Source of the DNA: DATLCI01 sp046714215 | GTDB lineage: Bacteria > Acidobacteriota > Terriglobia > Terriglobales > Acidobacteriaceae | Length of the DNA stretch: 6,397 nt | Direction: 5' to 3' | Assembly (NCBI GenBank): GCA_046714215.1 | Contig: JBKKBM010000064.1 | Location: 1-6,397 of the forward strand | Shown here: piece after piece, positions 1 through 5,001 of the stretch | How positions within the stretch are numbered: position 1 is the stretch's first letter | Layout: each line of letters starts with the position of its first letter | Position numbers and translations under genes: made by a program | The notes under the pieces: model-generated | Database searches by the model: none | What the model was told of the DNA's origin: nothing | Seen by the model: only the letters and a program-made list of their open reading frames with translations

Positions 1-40
1 GATCCAGACCGGGCTGGATTCACTGAAGAAGAATCTGTAG
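1..40 (+). CDS. 3' end of an unidentified upstream gene (partial)
   Basis: Frame 2 (bases 2-40) reads IQTGLDSLKKNL and then TAG at 38-40. Codons such as ATC, CAG, ACC, CTG and AAG match the codon use of the real genes here, and the peptide looks like an amphipathic C-terminal helix. Frame 1 stays open to about 222, but its reading (FFPERIASVSER...) crosses the repeat-like DNA at 55-103 and ends in Pro/Phe-rich text, so it looks non-coding. Too little is visible to name a family. Confidence 0.4.
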   Translation, partial: IQTGLDSLKKNL

Positions 41-54
41 TTTTATTTTTCCCC

Positions 55-90
55 GAGCGAATCGCGAGCGTAAGTGAGCGGAGACGAGGG
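55..90. repeat. Phased GAGCG motifs in the intergenic spacer
   Basis: GAGCG occurs at 55-59, 66-70 and 76-80, and a degenerate copy GAGGG lies at 86-90. The spacing is 11, 10 and 10 bases, about one helical turn. The motifs run into the stem-loop at 85-103. This could be part of a dispersed intergenic repeat or a set of protein-binding sites; nothing in the sequence decides between these. Confidence 0.35.
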
Positions 91-123
91 TTCCATACCC
101 TCGCGAAAGGATTGATCCTTTTT
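85..123 (+). terminator. Two adjacent stem-loops ending in a T run, possible terminator
   Basis: A perfect 7-bp stem, CGAGGGT (85-91) with ACCCTCG (97-103), encloses a 5-base loop. It is followed by AAAGGA (106-111) pairing with TCCTTT (116-121) around TTGA, ending in TTTTT at 119-123. The second hairpin plus T run resembles an intrinsic terminator, but its stem is short and A/T-rich and the run is only five T. It would serve the gene ending at 40. Confidence 0.3.
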
Positions 124-272
124 CCCCGTTTCAGAATATGCAATTGTGCACACTTTCCCGCGTACTTATTTCTGTTTCCCCCCATCTCATCCCACCCTGC
201 GACTCTGGCTCACATCCCATAGACCAGCGTCTCAAGTCTTTCGGGACGTTGCCTGCCGCCAACGCGGTGGTC

Positions 273-277
273 GGAGG
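273..277 (+). promoter_or_regulatory. Ribosome binding site that fixes the lipoprotein start
   Basis: GGAGG lies 6 bases before the ATG at 284. The upstream in-frame ATG at 146 has no such site. Choosing 284 also puts a lipoprotein signal peptide exactly at the N-terminus. Confidence 0.75.
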
Positions 278-283
278 TTCAGC

Positions 284-1642
284 ATGTTGACGCGCCCGCA
301 ATCCACCAAACTGGTGACCACTGCAGCCCTGTTCGTATTCCTCATTGGCTGCCGCGGACTGAATACCGCCAGCACTCCGGCGAGTACTCCGCAAGCCTCC
401 GCGGCACCAACCGTACTCATGGTGCTCCCGCAAGCGAATGGCGTCGGCACCAACCGCAACGTCGGAGTGGTGTTCAGCCGGGACATGGACCCGACCACCA
501 TCAACCCCACCACGTTTGCCATCGCCGGGGTGACGTCTACCGTGACCTACGACGCCACTAACCGCATCGCGATGTGTGATCCCATCGCCAACCTGGCCCC
601 CAACACCACTTACAACGCGACTGTGACCACCGGCGTGCGCGACGTGCAAGGCACCCCGATGGCGGCGGCCTTCAATTTCTCATTCCTCACGCGCGCCACG
701 GCGGACCTTTCGCCGCCGCGGATCGTCGCCATCAACCTGGCGGCGGGCGCGATCTGCGTGCCGCTGAACCAACAGATCAGGGTCACTTTCGAACAGCCGA
801 TGGATTCGCTTACGATCAATCCCGCTACATTTTTCATTACCGGGATCACCGGGTCCGTGACCTATGACGCGGGCAGCCAAGTAGCCACCCTAACGCCGGC
901 GAACCTGGTGGCGAATACCACCTACACCATCAACGTAACGGTAGGCGCCAAGGACTTGGCGGGTAATCCTCTGCTCACTCCCTTCCAGCAGACCTTTACC
1001 ACCGGCCCGTGCGCGGGTGGCGGCGTGGCGCCGGGGGCGCTGTGTCCGTTTATCGGAAATTTTGCCGTGCTCGCCGGCACCACCGTCACTAACACCGGCT
1101 CCACGGTGATCGCCGGCGATGTGGGATTGAGTCCGGGCAGCGCCGTCACGGGCTTTCCCCCGGGACAAGCGAGTGCGATCCACACTGCGGACGGCGCCGC
1201 CGCCCAGGCCCAGGCAGCTTTGACCGCCGCGTATATCGATGCGGCCGGGCGACCCGGCGGAGCGTCCGTAGCGGGCGACCTCACCGGCCAAACGCTGGTC
1301 CCGGGCATCTATAAGTCGACATCGTCACTGGGACTCACGGGAGACCTCACGCTCAACGCCCAGGGCAATCCGGATGCGGTGTGGATCTTCCAGATATCGT
1401 CCACGCTCATCACCGGCAGCGGCAGCCGCGTGCTGGTCATCAACAACGGCAAAGCTTGCAACGTCTTCTGGCAGGTGGGCAGTTCCGCGACGCTGGGCAC
1501 GAACTCTATATTTAAAGGCAGCATCATGGCGCTGACGTCCATCTCCCTGGCTACAGGCGCGCAAATGGAAGGCCGCGCCCTGGCGCGGAATGGCGCCGTC
1601 ACGTTAGACGCCAATACAGTGACGGGGTGCGTGTGTCCGTAG
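284..1642 (+). CDS. Lipoprotein with two Ig-like (Big_5/SbsA-type) domains and a DUF3494 ice-binding-like domain
   Basis: The 452-residue product begins with a basic, hydrophobic signal ending in the lipobox LIGC (residues 20-23), so Cys23 should be lipidated and the protein anchored at the cell envelope. A Ser/Thr/Pro/Ala-rich linker follows. Two tandem Ig-like domains (about 41-136 and 143-240) share the pattern TxxPxTFxIxG, VTYDA, NTTYxxxVT and DxxGxP; they are also similar in DNA (GTGACCTACGACGC at 541, GTGACCTATGACGC at 857). Residues about 254-452 match the DUF3494 ice-binding beta-solenoid fold: FAVLAGTTVTNTG, GDVGLSPG, VTGFPPG, VPGIYKS, VWIFQISSTL, NVFWQVGSSATLG, and a closing GRALARNGAVTLD. 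DUF3494 proteins bind ice in some organisms and act as adhesins or surface proteins in others; ice binding here is inference from the fold. Seven cysteines lie beyond the lipobox, two in the terminal CVCP. The ORF could extend to ATG 146, but that would bury the signal peptide. Confidence 0.9.
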   Translation: MLTRPQSTKLVTTAALFVFLIGCRGLNTASTPASTPQASAAPTVLMVLPQANGVGTNRNVGVVFSRDMDPTTINPTTFAIAGVTSTVTYDATNRIAMCDPIANLAPNTTYNATVTTGVRDVQGTPMAAAFNFSFLTRATADLSPPRIVAINLAAGAICVPLNQQIRVTFEQPMDSLTINPATFFITGITGSVTYDAGSQVATLTPANLVANTTYTINVTVGAKDLAGNPLLTPFQQTFTTGPCAGGGVAPGALCPFIGNFAVLAGTTVTNTGSTVIAGDVGLSPGSAVTGFPPGQASAIHTADGAAAQAQAALTAAYIDAAGRPGGASVAGDLTGQTLVPGIYKSTSSLGLTGDLTLNAQGNPDAVWIFQISSTLITGSGSRVLVINNGKACNVFWQVGSSATLGTNSIFKGSIMALTSISLATGAQMEGRALARNGAVTLDANTVTGCVCP

Positions 1643-1692
1643 TCTTTTACCGGTACAACGCATAGTCCAATCCAAGCAAATGCAGCAAGAAT

Positions 1693-1861
1693 CTTTAACC
1701 GCCAAGGACGCAAAGGAACGCAAAGGGGATCTCTGACGTTGCATCCTTTGTGTCCTTTTGCTTTTCTCTCCTTAGTGGGTGAAAACAGTTTCTACTCTTG
1801 CTCTTCCGCTTTTTCCTTTGCGGTTAAAGCTTTTGCTTGCCCTTCCTGTCCTTTGTGCCTT
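1693..1861. repeat. Composite inverted repeat, 'AACCGCCAAGG / CCTTTGCGGTT' type
   Basis: CTTTAACCGCCAAGG (1693-1707) is complementary at 14 of 15 positions to 1815-1829. The next stretch, 1710-1726, contains the 10-base-period direct repeat ACGCAAAGG and is complementary at 14 of 17 positions to 1745-1761. A degenerate third arm at 1769-1783 matches the first arm at 11 of 15. A further right-arm-like CCTTTGTG lies at 1850-1857, repeating 1745-1752. The strands are strongly purine/pyrimidine-skewed between arms. It resembles dispersed 'ACCACCAAGGCACCAAGG' intergenic repeats that I recall from several environmental phyla, Acidobacteriota among them. It looks like overlapping copies or a rearranged copy, with no coding capacity. 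Confidence 0.7.
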
Positions 1862-1956
1862 CACAGGTGAGCGCCGCCCCAATGCAGTCGCATGATTTTC
1901 ACTAACCTTTTACGACCGCTCGCTGCGCGAGGCGAGATTCTTGGCCGCAATCGCGG

Positions 1957-1962
1957 TAAAAT
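1957..1962 (+). promoter_or_regulatory. Candidate -10 box for the DUF2934 gene
   Basis: TAAAAT matches the sigma-70-type -10 consensus at five of six positions and stands in an A-rich patch after GC-rich DNA. No good -35 lies 16-18 bases upstream; TTGGCC at 1941-1946 is too close. Transcription would begin near 1969-1970 and leave a leader of about 92 bases. Confidence 0.3.
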
Positions 1963-2050
1963 AAAAGGGATGACGCATGTGCATTTGCGATGCCAGCACT
2001 CGTTCATCGTCAATCCCGGTCGCTTTCCCGTAAGCAAGCAGTGTTTGAAT

Positions 2051-2054
2051 GGAG
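2051..2054 (+). promoter_or_regulatory. Ribosome binding site that fixes the DUF2934 start
   Basis: GGAG lies 7 bases before the ATG at 2062 but only 1 base before the ATG at 2056. The in-frame ATG at 1990 has no such site. Start 2062 is therefore preferred. Confidence 0.6.
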
Positions 2055-2061
2055 TATGAGT

Positions 2062-2466
2062 ATGGCCAACGAGAAAGAGTCCCGCGGCACTGCCGCCCGA
2101 CGTACCACCCCTACCACCCCACGTACCCCGCGCGCCAGCACTAAGACGAAACTGGCGGAGACGATCGCGCCTGCGACAAATCCCGTGATCGAAGCCGCCG
2201 TCGCGGAAGTGCCGGTCGCAACCCCGCAAGCCACCGTTGATCCCGCGCGTAACCTGGCGGCCAAAAATGTAAACACCGGCATCGATCAGGACGCAGTACG
2301 CCGTCGCGCGTATGAGTTGTATGAACAGCGTGGTCGCCTGGATGGCTACCACGAACAGGATTGGTATTCCGCGGAGCAGGAGTTGAGCGGGCGCAAGCAA
2401 TCGCGCTCCCAGAATAGCGGCCGGAAGGCTGATTCCCAACGCAGCGATTCGCAACGCACCGCTTAG
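2062..2466 (+). CDS. DUF2934 domain protein with low-complexity flanks
   Basis: The 134-residue product has three parts. Residues 1-60 are low-complexity and rich in Thr, Pro, Ala, Arg and Lys, and probably disordered. Residues about 75-108 carry the DUF2934 signature: a helix RRRAYELYEQRG followed by DG and a Trp-containing acidic helix ending WYSAEQEL. Residues 109-134 are rich in Ser, Arg, Gln and Lys and end in the near repeat DSQRS/DSQRT, encoded by two 15-base units (2431-2445 and 2446-2460, 13 of 15 identical). There is no signal peptide or membrane segment, so it is probably cytosolic. DUF2934 proteins are small and often occur in many copies in Acidobacteriota; their function is unknown to me. 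The basic tails would allow nucleic acid binding, but that is only a guess. It converges with the minus-strand gene ending at 2488. Confidence 0.85.
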   Translation: MANEKESRGTAARRTTPTTPRTPRASTKTKLAETIAPATNPVIEAAVAEVPVATPQATVDPARNLAAKNVNTGIDQDAVRRRAYELYEQRGRLDGYHEQDWYSAEQELSGRKQSRSQNSGRKADSQRSDSQRTA

Positions 2467-2493
2467 CTAGAATCTAGTTCGCTAGATCTAAGC
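2461..2493. terminator. Shared bulged hairpin between convergent genes, holding both stop codons
   Basis: GCTTAG (2461-2466) pairs with CTAAGC (2488-2493) and ATCTAG (2472-2477) pairs with CTAGAT (2482-2487), closing on a TTCG loop, with a 5-base CTAGA bulge on the left arm. The TAG stop of the DUF2934 gene and the TAG stop of the minus-strand gene occupy the two basal arms. Neither strand has a T run afterward, so it is not a classical intrinsic terminator. It may act bidirectionally as a weak terminator or protect mRNA 3' ends. Confidence 0.45.
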
Positions 2494-2916
2494 CGTCCGG
2501 TCCGAAGGCATCTCCAGCACCTTGCCGCTGGGCTCAAAGTCGGTAAGCCCGGCCACCACCGTCTCCGCTAGTGCCAGTCCGGTGAAGTATCTTGCCTCCT
2601 GCTCGCCGCGGAAAGAGAAGAACGACGGCATGGTGGCGGTCAGTCCGGCAAGTCCCGCATCAATCCGGCCGTGAGTCTCAAAGCTGAGGATCTTCTTCAC
2701 GCCGCCGGGATAATCCGTAAGCATCGCATTCGCCAGCGTGGCCGCGCCACACATCGTGGCGGCAATGGCGGCCCGCTTGTTGCGCTTCCAGAAAAATACG
2801 CCCAGCACCAGGCAGCTTCCTCCCAGCACATAATCGAGTACCGCGTGGGTCTTAGCATCCACGAGTTTGGGCATTCGGTCAGCGACCATCTGGGCAGCGC
2901 GATTGGCAAGGGGCAT
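2488..2916 (-). CDS. Small conserved membrane protein of unknown function
   Basis: This 142-residue protein starts at an ATG with AGGAG (2923-2927) 6 bases upstream. A short N-terminal stretch leads to the conserved-looking KLVDAKTHAVLDYVLGG. Two membrane segments follow, about 27-43 and 49-66, separated by the basic turn WKRNKRAA. Then come DYPGGVKK, SFETHGRIDAGLAG (about 79-92) and a third weaker hydrophobic stretch. The TDFEPSG near the C-terminus should be soluble. The two His residues in 'KTHAVLDY' and 'ETHGRIDAG' occupy similar contexts (THxxxD), which suggests a diverged internal duplication. I recall similar proteins in acidobacterial genomes annotated only as hypothetical. It lies 81 bases after the preceding minus-strand gene and could belong to its transcript or have its own promoter; no convincing promoter is visible. 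Confidence 0.82.
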   Translation of the reverse strand: MPLANRAAQMVADRMPKLVDAKTHAVLDYVLGGSCLVLGVFFWKRNKRAAIAATMCGAATLANAMLTDYPGGVKKILSFETHGRIDAGLAGLTATMPSFFSFRGEQEARYFTGLALAETVVAGLTDFEPSGKVLEMPSDRTA

Positions 2917-2997
2917 GATGTTCTCCTTACTTATACAGATGCGGCGGCAAAAATCGAGGTTGGCGCATCACGCTCGCCGCACAAATCTAGCCCGCTT

Positions 2998-4230
2998 CTA
3001 GCCTTGGTCGCGGCCCGCACGACGTTCCAGCGCCCGCTTCATCACTACATCCAACGCGGCTTTAGCCTTGGCATACTCTTCCTCTGAGATCTTGCCCTGC
3101 AGGCGCTCTGATTCCAGTAAGAATGATTCTTCCTTGAAGGTGTCGAGCGGCGACGTCGCCCTCACGGCGGTCGACTCCGGCTGCGTTTTCATCGTGAATG
3201 CCGCGCCCGCGACTAACAAAAGCGCCACTGCCCCGAAGATCCACCATTGATATTTCGACAGAGGATTGGGCGTGTTGATGGGCGTGCCTAAGCCGCCGCC
3301 GGGGCCGCGCTGTCCATCTGGCTGTGAACCGGACTGTGCCGCCGGCGATCCACCCGGTGCTTGGGCCTCCGTCTGCGGGATTGTCCCCGTGCCGGAGACT
3401 TTGAAGTCTAATTTTTGGCCGGGCATTGCGCCTTGGGCTACAAAGATGGTCATGCCCGCCTCTTCGCCGCTCGGCTTCAACACCGAACCGGCAACCGGTT
3501 CCACCTTCATCGACGTGGGCACGCTCACGGCAAAACTAGAGACCGGCTGCAATAGCGTGGGCGCGATCTGCGCGCTGCCGCTGTAGGGCATGGTGTAAGA
3601 GATCTGGAAGCGCGTTTCGCCCGGACGGATAGGAAACAGGAAGGCATAACGGTTGTCGCCTTGCGGCACCGGCGCGGTATTCACCGGCATCCCGCCGGGG
3701 CCCGCGGCCAGCGACTGTTCCAGCTTGGCGCCCGCGGGCAGCTGGATCTCAAAACTCTTCATGCTCATCAGCGTGCGCGGCGGTTTGGATGCGTTCTCCA
3801 CGGCAAACATCTCGATCACCCGCAGATTGGTCAGGTCGCCTTCCATGCGCATGATGTCGAGCGTCTGCTTCACGCCGTCGATTTTTTCCGCGGCGTCATA
3901 GACGTTGATCTCAACCGCGGTGGTGCCCGGAGGCGCGGCGCGGAAATAATTCACGTTGCGATGATTCACGCGGATAAGATGCGGCGCAGCGGCATCCGCC
4001 AGCGGCAGGGTGAAGCGCCCTTGCGCATCGGTTTTCGTCGTGGCCACTTCATCCATGCCTTGCACCAGCTTCAGCAACACCACGGTATCGCCCGCTGAGG
4101 GCTTATTCGTGGTGAGGTTGGTCACGGTACCGGTGATCTCCGCGGCCACGGCGCTTAGCGACAGTGCGGCAGCCAGCGCGGTGAGCACCGCGAGCCCACG
4201 CAGGGTTTCCCACCTACTTCGAAGACTCAA
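2998..4230 (-). CDS. Membrane-anchored protein with carboxypeptidase-regulatory-like domain and CcmI/SHOCT-like C-terminal helices
   Basis: This 410-residue protein begins with a signal peptide (1-30, ending SAVAA). Residues 31-92 form a carboxypeptidase-regulatory-like beta sandwich (ITGTVTN...KPSAGDTVVLL...TDAQGRFTLPL). A beta-rich extracytoplasmic region follows to about 280, including a segment resembling surface or chaperone-like folds (RYAFLFPIRPGETRFQISY). A Gly/Pro/Gln-rich linker (285-322) leads to one membrane segment (328-347), placing the tail in the cytosol. The tail, about 361-404, is a predicted helical hairpin with LQGKISEEEYAKAKAAL. The start is TTG: the AGGAG at 4237-4241 is 6 bases away, and no later start keeps the signal peptide. 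It follows the ccmF-ccmH-ccmI-like genes by 37 bases and is probably cotranscribed, so a role in or near cytochrome maturation is plausible but not shown. The regulatory-like domain does not imply peptidase activity; no catalytic motif is present. Confidence 0.88.
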   Translation of the reverse strand: MSLRSRWETLRGLAVLTALAAALSLSAVAAEITGTVTNLTTNKPSAGDTVVLLKLVQGMDEVATTKTDAQGRFTLPLADAAAPHLIRVNHRNVNYFRAAPPGTTAVEINVYDAAEKIDGVKQTLDIMRMEGDLTNLRVIEMFAVENASKPPRTLMSMKSFEIQLPAGAKLEQSLAAGPGGMPVNTAPVPQGDNRYAFLFPIRPGETRFQISYTMPYSGSAQIAPTLLQPVSSFAVSVPTSMKVEPVAGSVLKPSGEEAGMTIFVAQGAMPGQKLDFKVSGTGTIPQTEAQAPGGSPAAQSGSQPDGQRGPGGGLGTPINTPNPLSKYQWWIFGAVALLLVAGAAFTMKTQPESTAVRATSPLDTFKEESFLLESERLQGKISEEEYAKAKAALDVVMKRALERRAGRDQG

Positions 4231-4236
4231 GACTTG

Positions 4237-4241
4237 CTCCT
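4237..4241 (-). promoter_or_regulatory. Ribosome binding site that supports a TTG start
   Basis: On the minus strand AGGAG stands 6 bases upstream of TTG at 4230-4228. No ATG or GTG in frame would keep the full signal peptide, so this site decides the start of the 410-residue protein. Confidence 0.7.
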
Positions 4242-4267
4242 ATCGGTAAATATTTTGCAGGAAACTT

Positions 4268-4549
4268 TTATCGGGCACGACCCTGTTCCAGATCTTCAAT
4301 CTCCGCTAAAACGACCGCCGCTTCGCCTTCGAGTTCCGTGCGCATCCGCTGATGGTCGGCTACAGGGAACTTTCCCGCTTTGAATTCGAAGTTCAGGTCG
4401 CGTAGGTTCTCGTAAATCACTTCCTTGCGCTCGCGGAGGAAAGTGAGGCGCGTTTTATTCTCGCCGTGGGCAAGTTCGCCCTCGCGAATCGGCGCGAAGA
4501 CGTAGACGAAGAGTCCGATGGCAAGTAGTGCGCATAACAGCAGGATCAT
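4268..4549 (-). CDS. Short CcmI-like cytochrome c biogenesis protein (N-terminal module only)
   Basis: This 93-residue protein has an N-terminal membrane anchor (2-19), then a charged region. Residues about 35-90 resemble the first module of CcmI/CycH: LRERKEVIYENLRDLNFEFKAGK, then a second helix HQRMRTELEGEAAVVLAEIEDLE. In CcmI this leucine-zipper-like element lies in the cytosolic loop and helps CcmI work with CcmF and CcmH in handling apocytochrome. The second membrane segment and the TPR domain of full CcmI (about 400 residues in some proteobacteria) are absent. Its ATG overlaps the ccmH stop in ATGA (4549-4546), with AGGAG at 4558-4562 eight bases upstream, so translation is coupled. The family is judged from motif and position; a generic coiled-coil membrane protein is the alternative. 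Confidence 0.8.
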   Translation of the reverse strand: MILLLCALLAIGLFVYVFAPIREGELAHGENKTRLTFLRERKEVIYENLRDLNFEFKAGKFPVADHQRMRTELEGEAAVVLAEIEDLEQGRAR

Positions 4550-5001
4550 TGTTCGGTCTCCTGGCGGATGCGCGCCCGCTGCTCATCGCTTACCGGCGTC
4601 CCGGCCACGGCCGGCATCGGCGTTCGCTGCCGCCACACGCGCGTGACCATCACCACCGCCGCGATGCCAGCGACGAAAACGGCAAACGGCACGATCCACG
4701 CTACCAAGTTGAAGCCGGTGGTTGTAGGAGCGGCGAGCACCGTCGGACCATATTTCGTGACAAACGTCTGCAGCACCGCGTCGTTGTCGCCAATATTCTT
4801 GTCTAGCGCCGCGGTCAATTCATCGCGCATTCCCGCCGATGACGGACAGCCGACGTGATTACATTCGAGCAAGATCTGATTACATCCGCAGGTGCAGATG
4901 AGTTCGTGGCCCAGCTTCTCAAAGCGGCGGGTGTTGTCACCAGCGCCCAGTAAACCGAGCGCGGATAAGGCAATGAGCGTAAGGACAAAAATGCGGCGCA
5001 T
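4546..5001 (-). CDS. ccmH: Cytochrome c-type biogenesis protein CcmH (CxCxC variant)
   Basis: This 151-residue protein has a signal or anchor (1-20), a CcmH domain at about 24-92 and a membrane segment at about 98-121. A short cytosolic tail ends RARIRQETEQ. The domain starts FEKLGHELICTCGCNQ, then LLECNHVGC, MRDEL and VLQTFVTKYGPTVLAAP; the last pattern (F-x-x-x-YG-x-x-V-L) is typical of CcmH/NrfF. CcmH keeps apocytochrome CxxCH thiols reduced and passes the polypeptide to CcmF. The usual motif is LRCxxCQN; here the equivalent stretch is LICTCGCNQ, with Cys36, Cys38 and Cys40 and further Cys47 and Cys52. The start ATG overlaps the ccmF stop by one base (TGATG, 5003-4999), and a GGAGG lies 10 bases upstream (5012-5016). 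No ccmG lies between them. The single-domain size is like CycL-type CcmH rather than the E. coli CcmH-CcmI fusion. Confidence 0.93.
   Translation of the reverse strand: MRRIFVLTLIALSALGLLGAGDNTRRFEKLGHELICTCGCNQILLECNHVGCPSSAGMRDELTAALDKNIGDNDAVLQTFVTKYGPTVLAAPTTTGFNLVAWIVPFAVFVAGIAAVVMVTRVWRQRTPMPAVAGTPVSDEQRARIRQETEQ

Larger units (their letters stand above)
1643..2061. other. Intergenic region of 419 bases
   Basis: It holds the composite inverted repeat (1693-1861), a small CTCGC-TGC-GCGAG hairpin (1919-1931), a TAAAAT -10-like box (1957-1962) and the leader of the DUF2934 gene. I see no intrinsic terminator just after the lipoprotein stop and no RNA gene. A 29-codon frame at 1970-2059 is possible but unproven. 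Confidence 0.6.

Noticed and set aside
86..102. tRNA T-arm-like stem and loop (GAGGG-TTCCATA-CCCTC)
   Set aside because: The loop has C where a purine is expected, and no anticodon arm, D arm or matching acceptor stem can be built around it.
113..142. Promoter TTGATC / TATGCA upstream of the lipoprotein gene
   Set aside because: The -10 matches only half the consensus and the -35 overlaps the hairpin T run.
146..283. N-terminal extension of the lipoprotein from ATG 146
   Set aside because: It has no ribosome binding site, its composition is unlike secreted proteins, and it would bury the lipobox signal. ATG 284 has GGAGG 6 bases upstream.
890..1308. Two minus-strand open frames of about 130 codons
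   Set aside because: Both are antisense to the DUF3494 domain, which is the clearly conserved reading.
1693..1861. CRISPR-like repeat array
   Set aside because: The units are inverted arms of one hairpin element, with no regular repeats and unique spacers.
1861..2454. 197-codon open frame on the - strand
   Set aside because: It lies opposite the DUF2934 gene and runs into the repeat; its composition is that of a shadow frame.
2930..2935. TATAAG as a -10 box for the minus-strand gene starting at 2916
   Set aside because: Transcription would start inside the Shine-Dalgarno sequence, and there is no -35 at the right distance.
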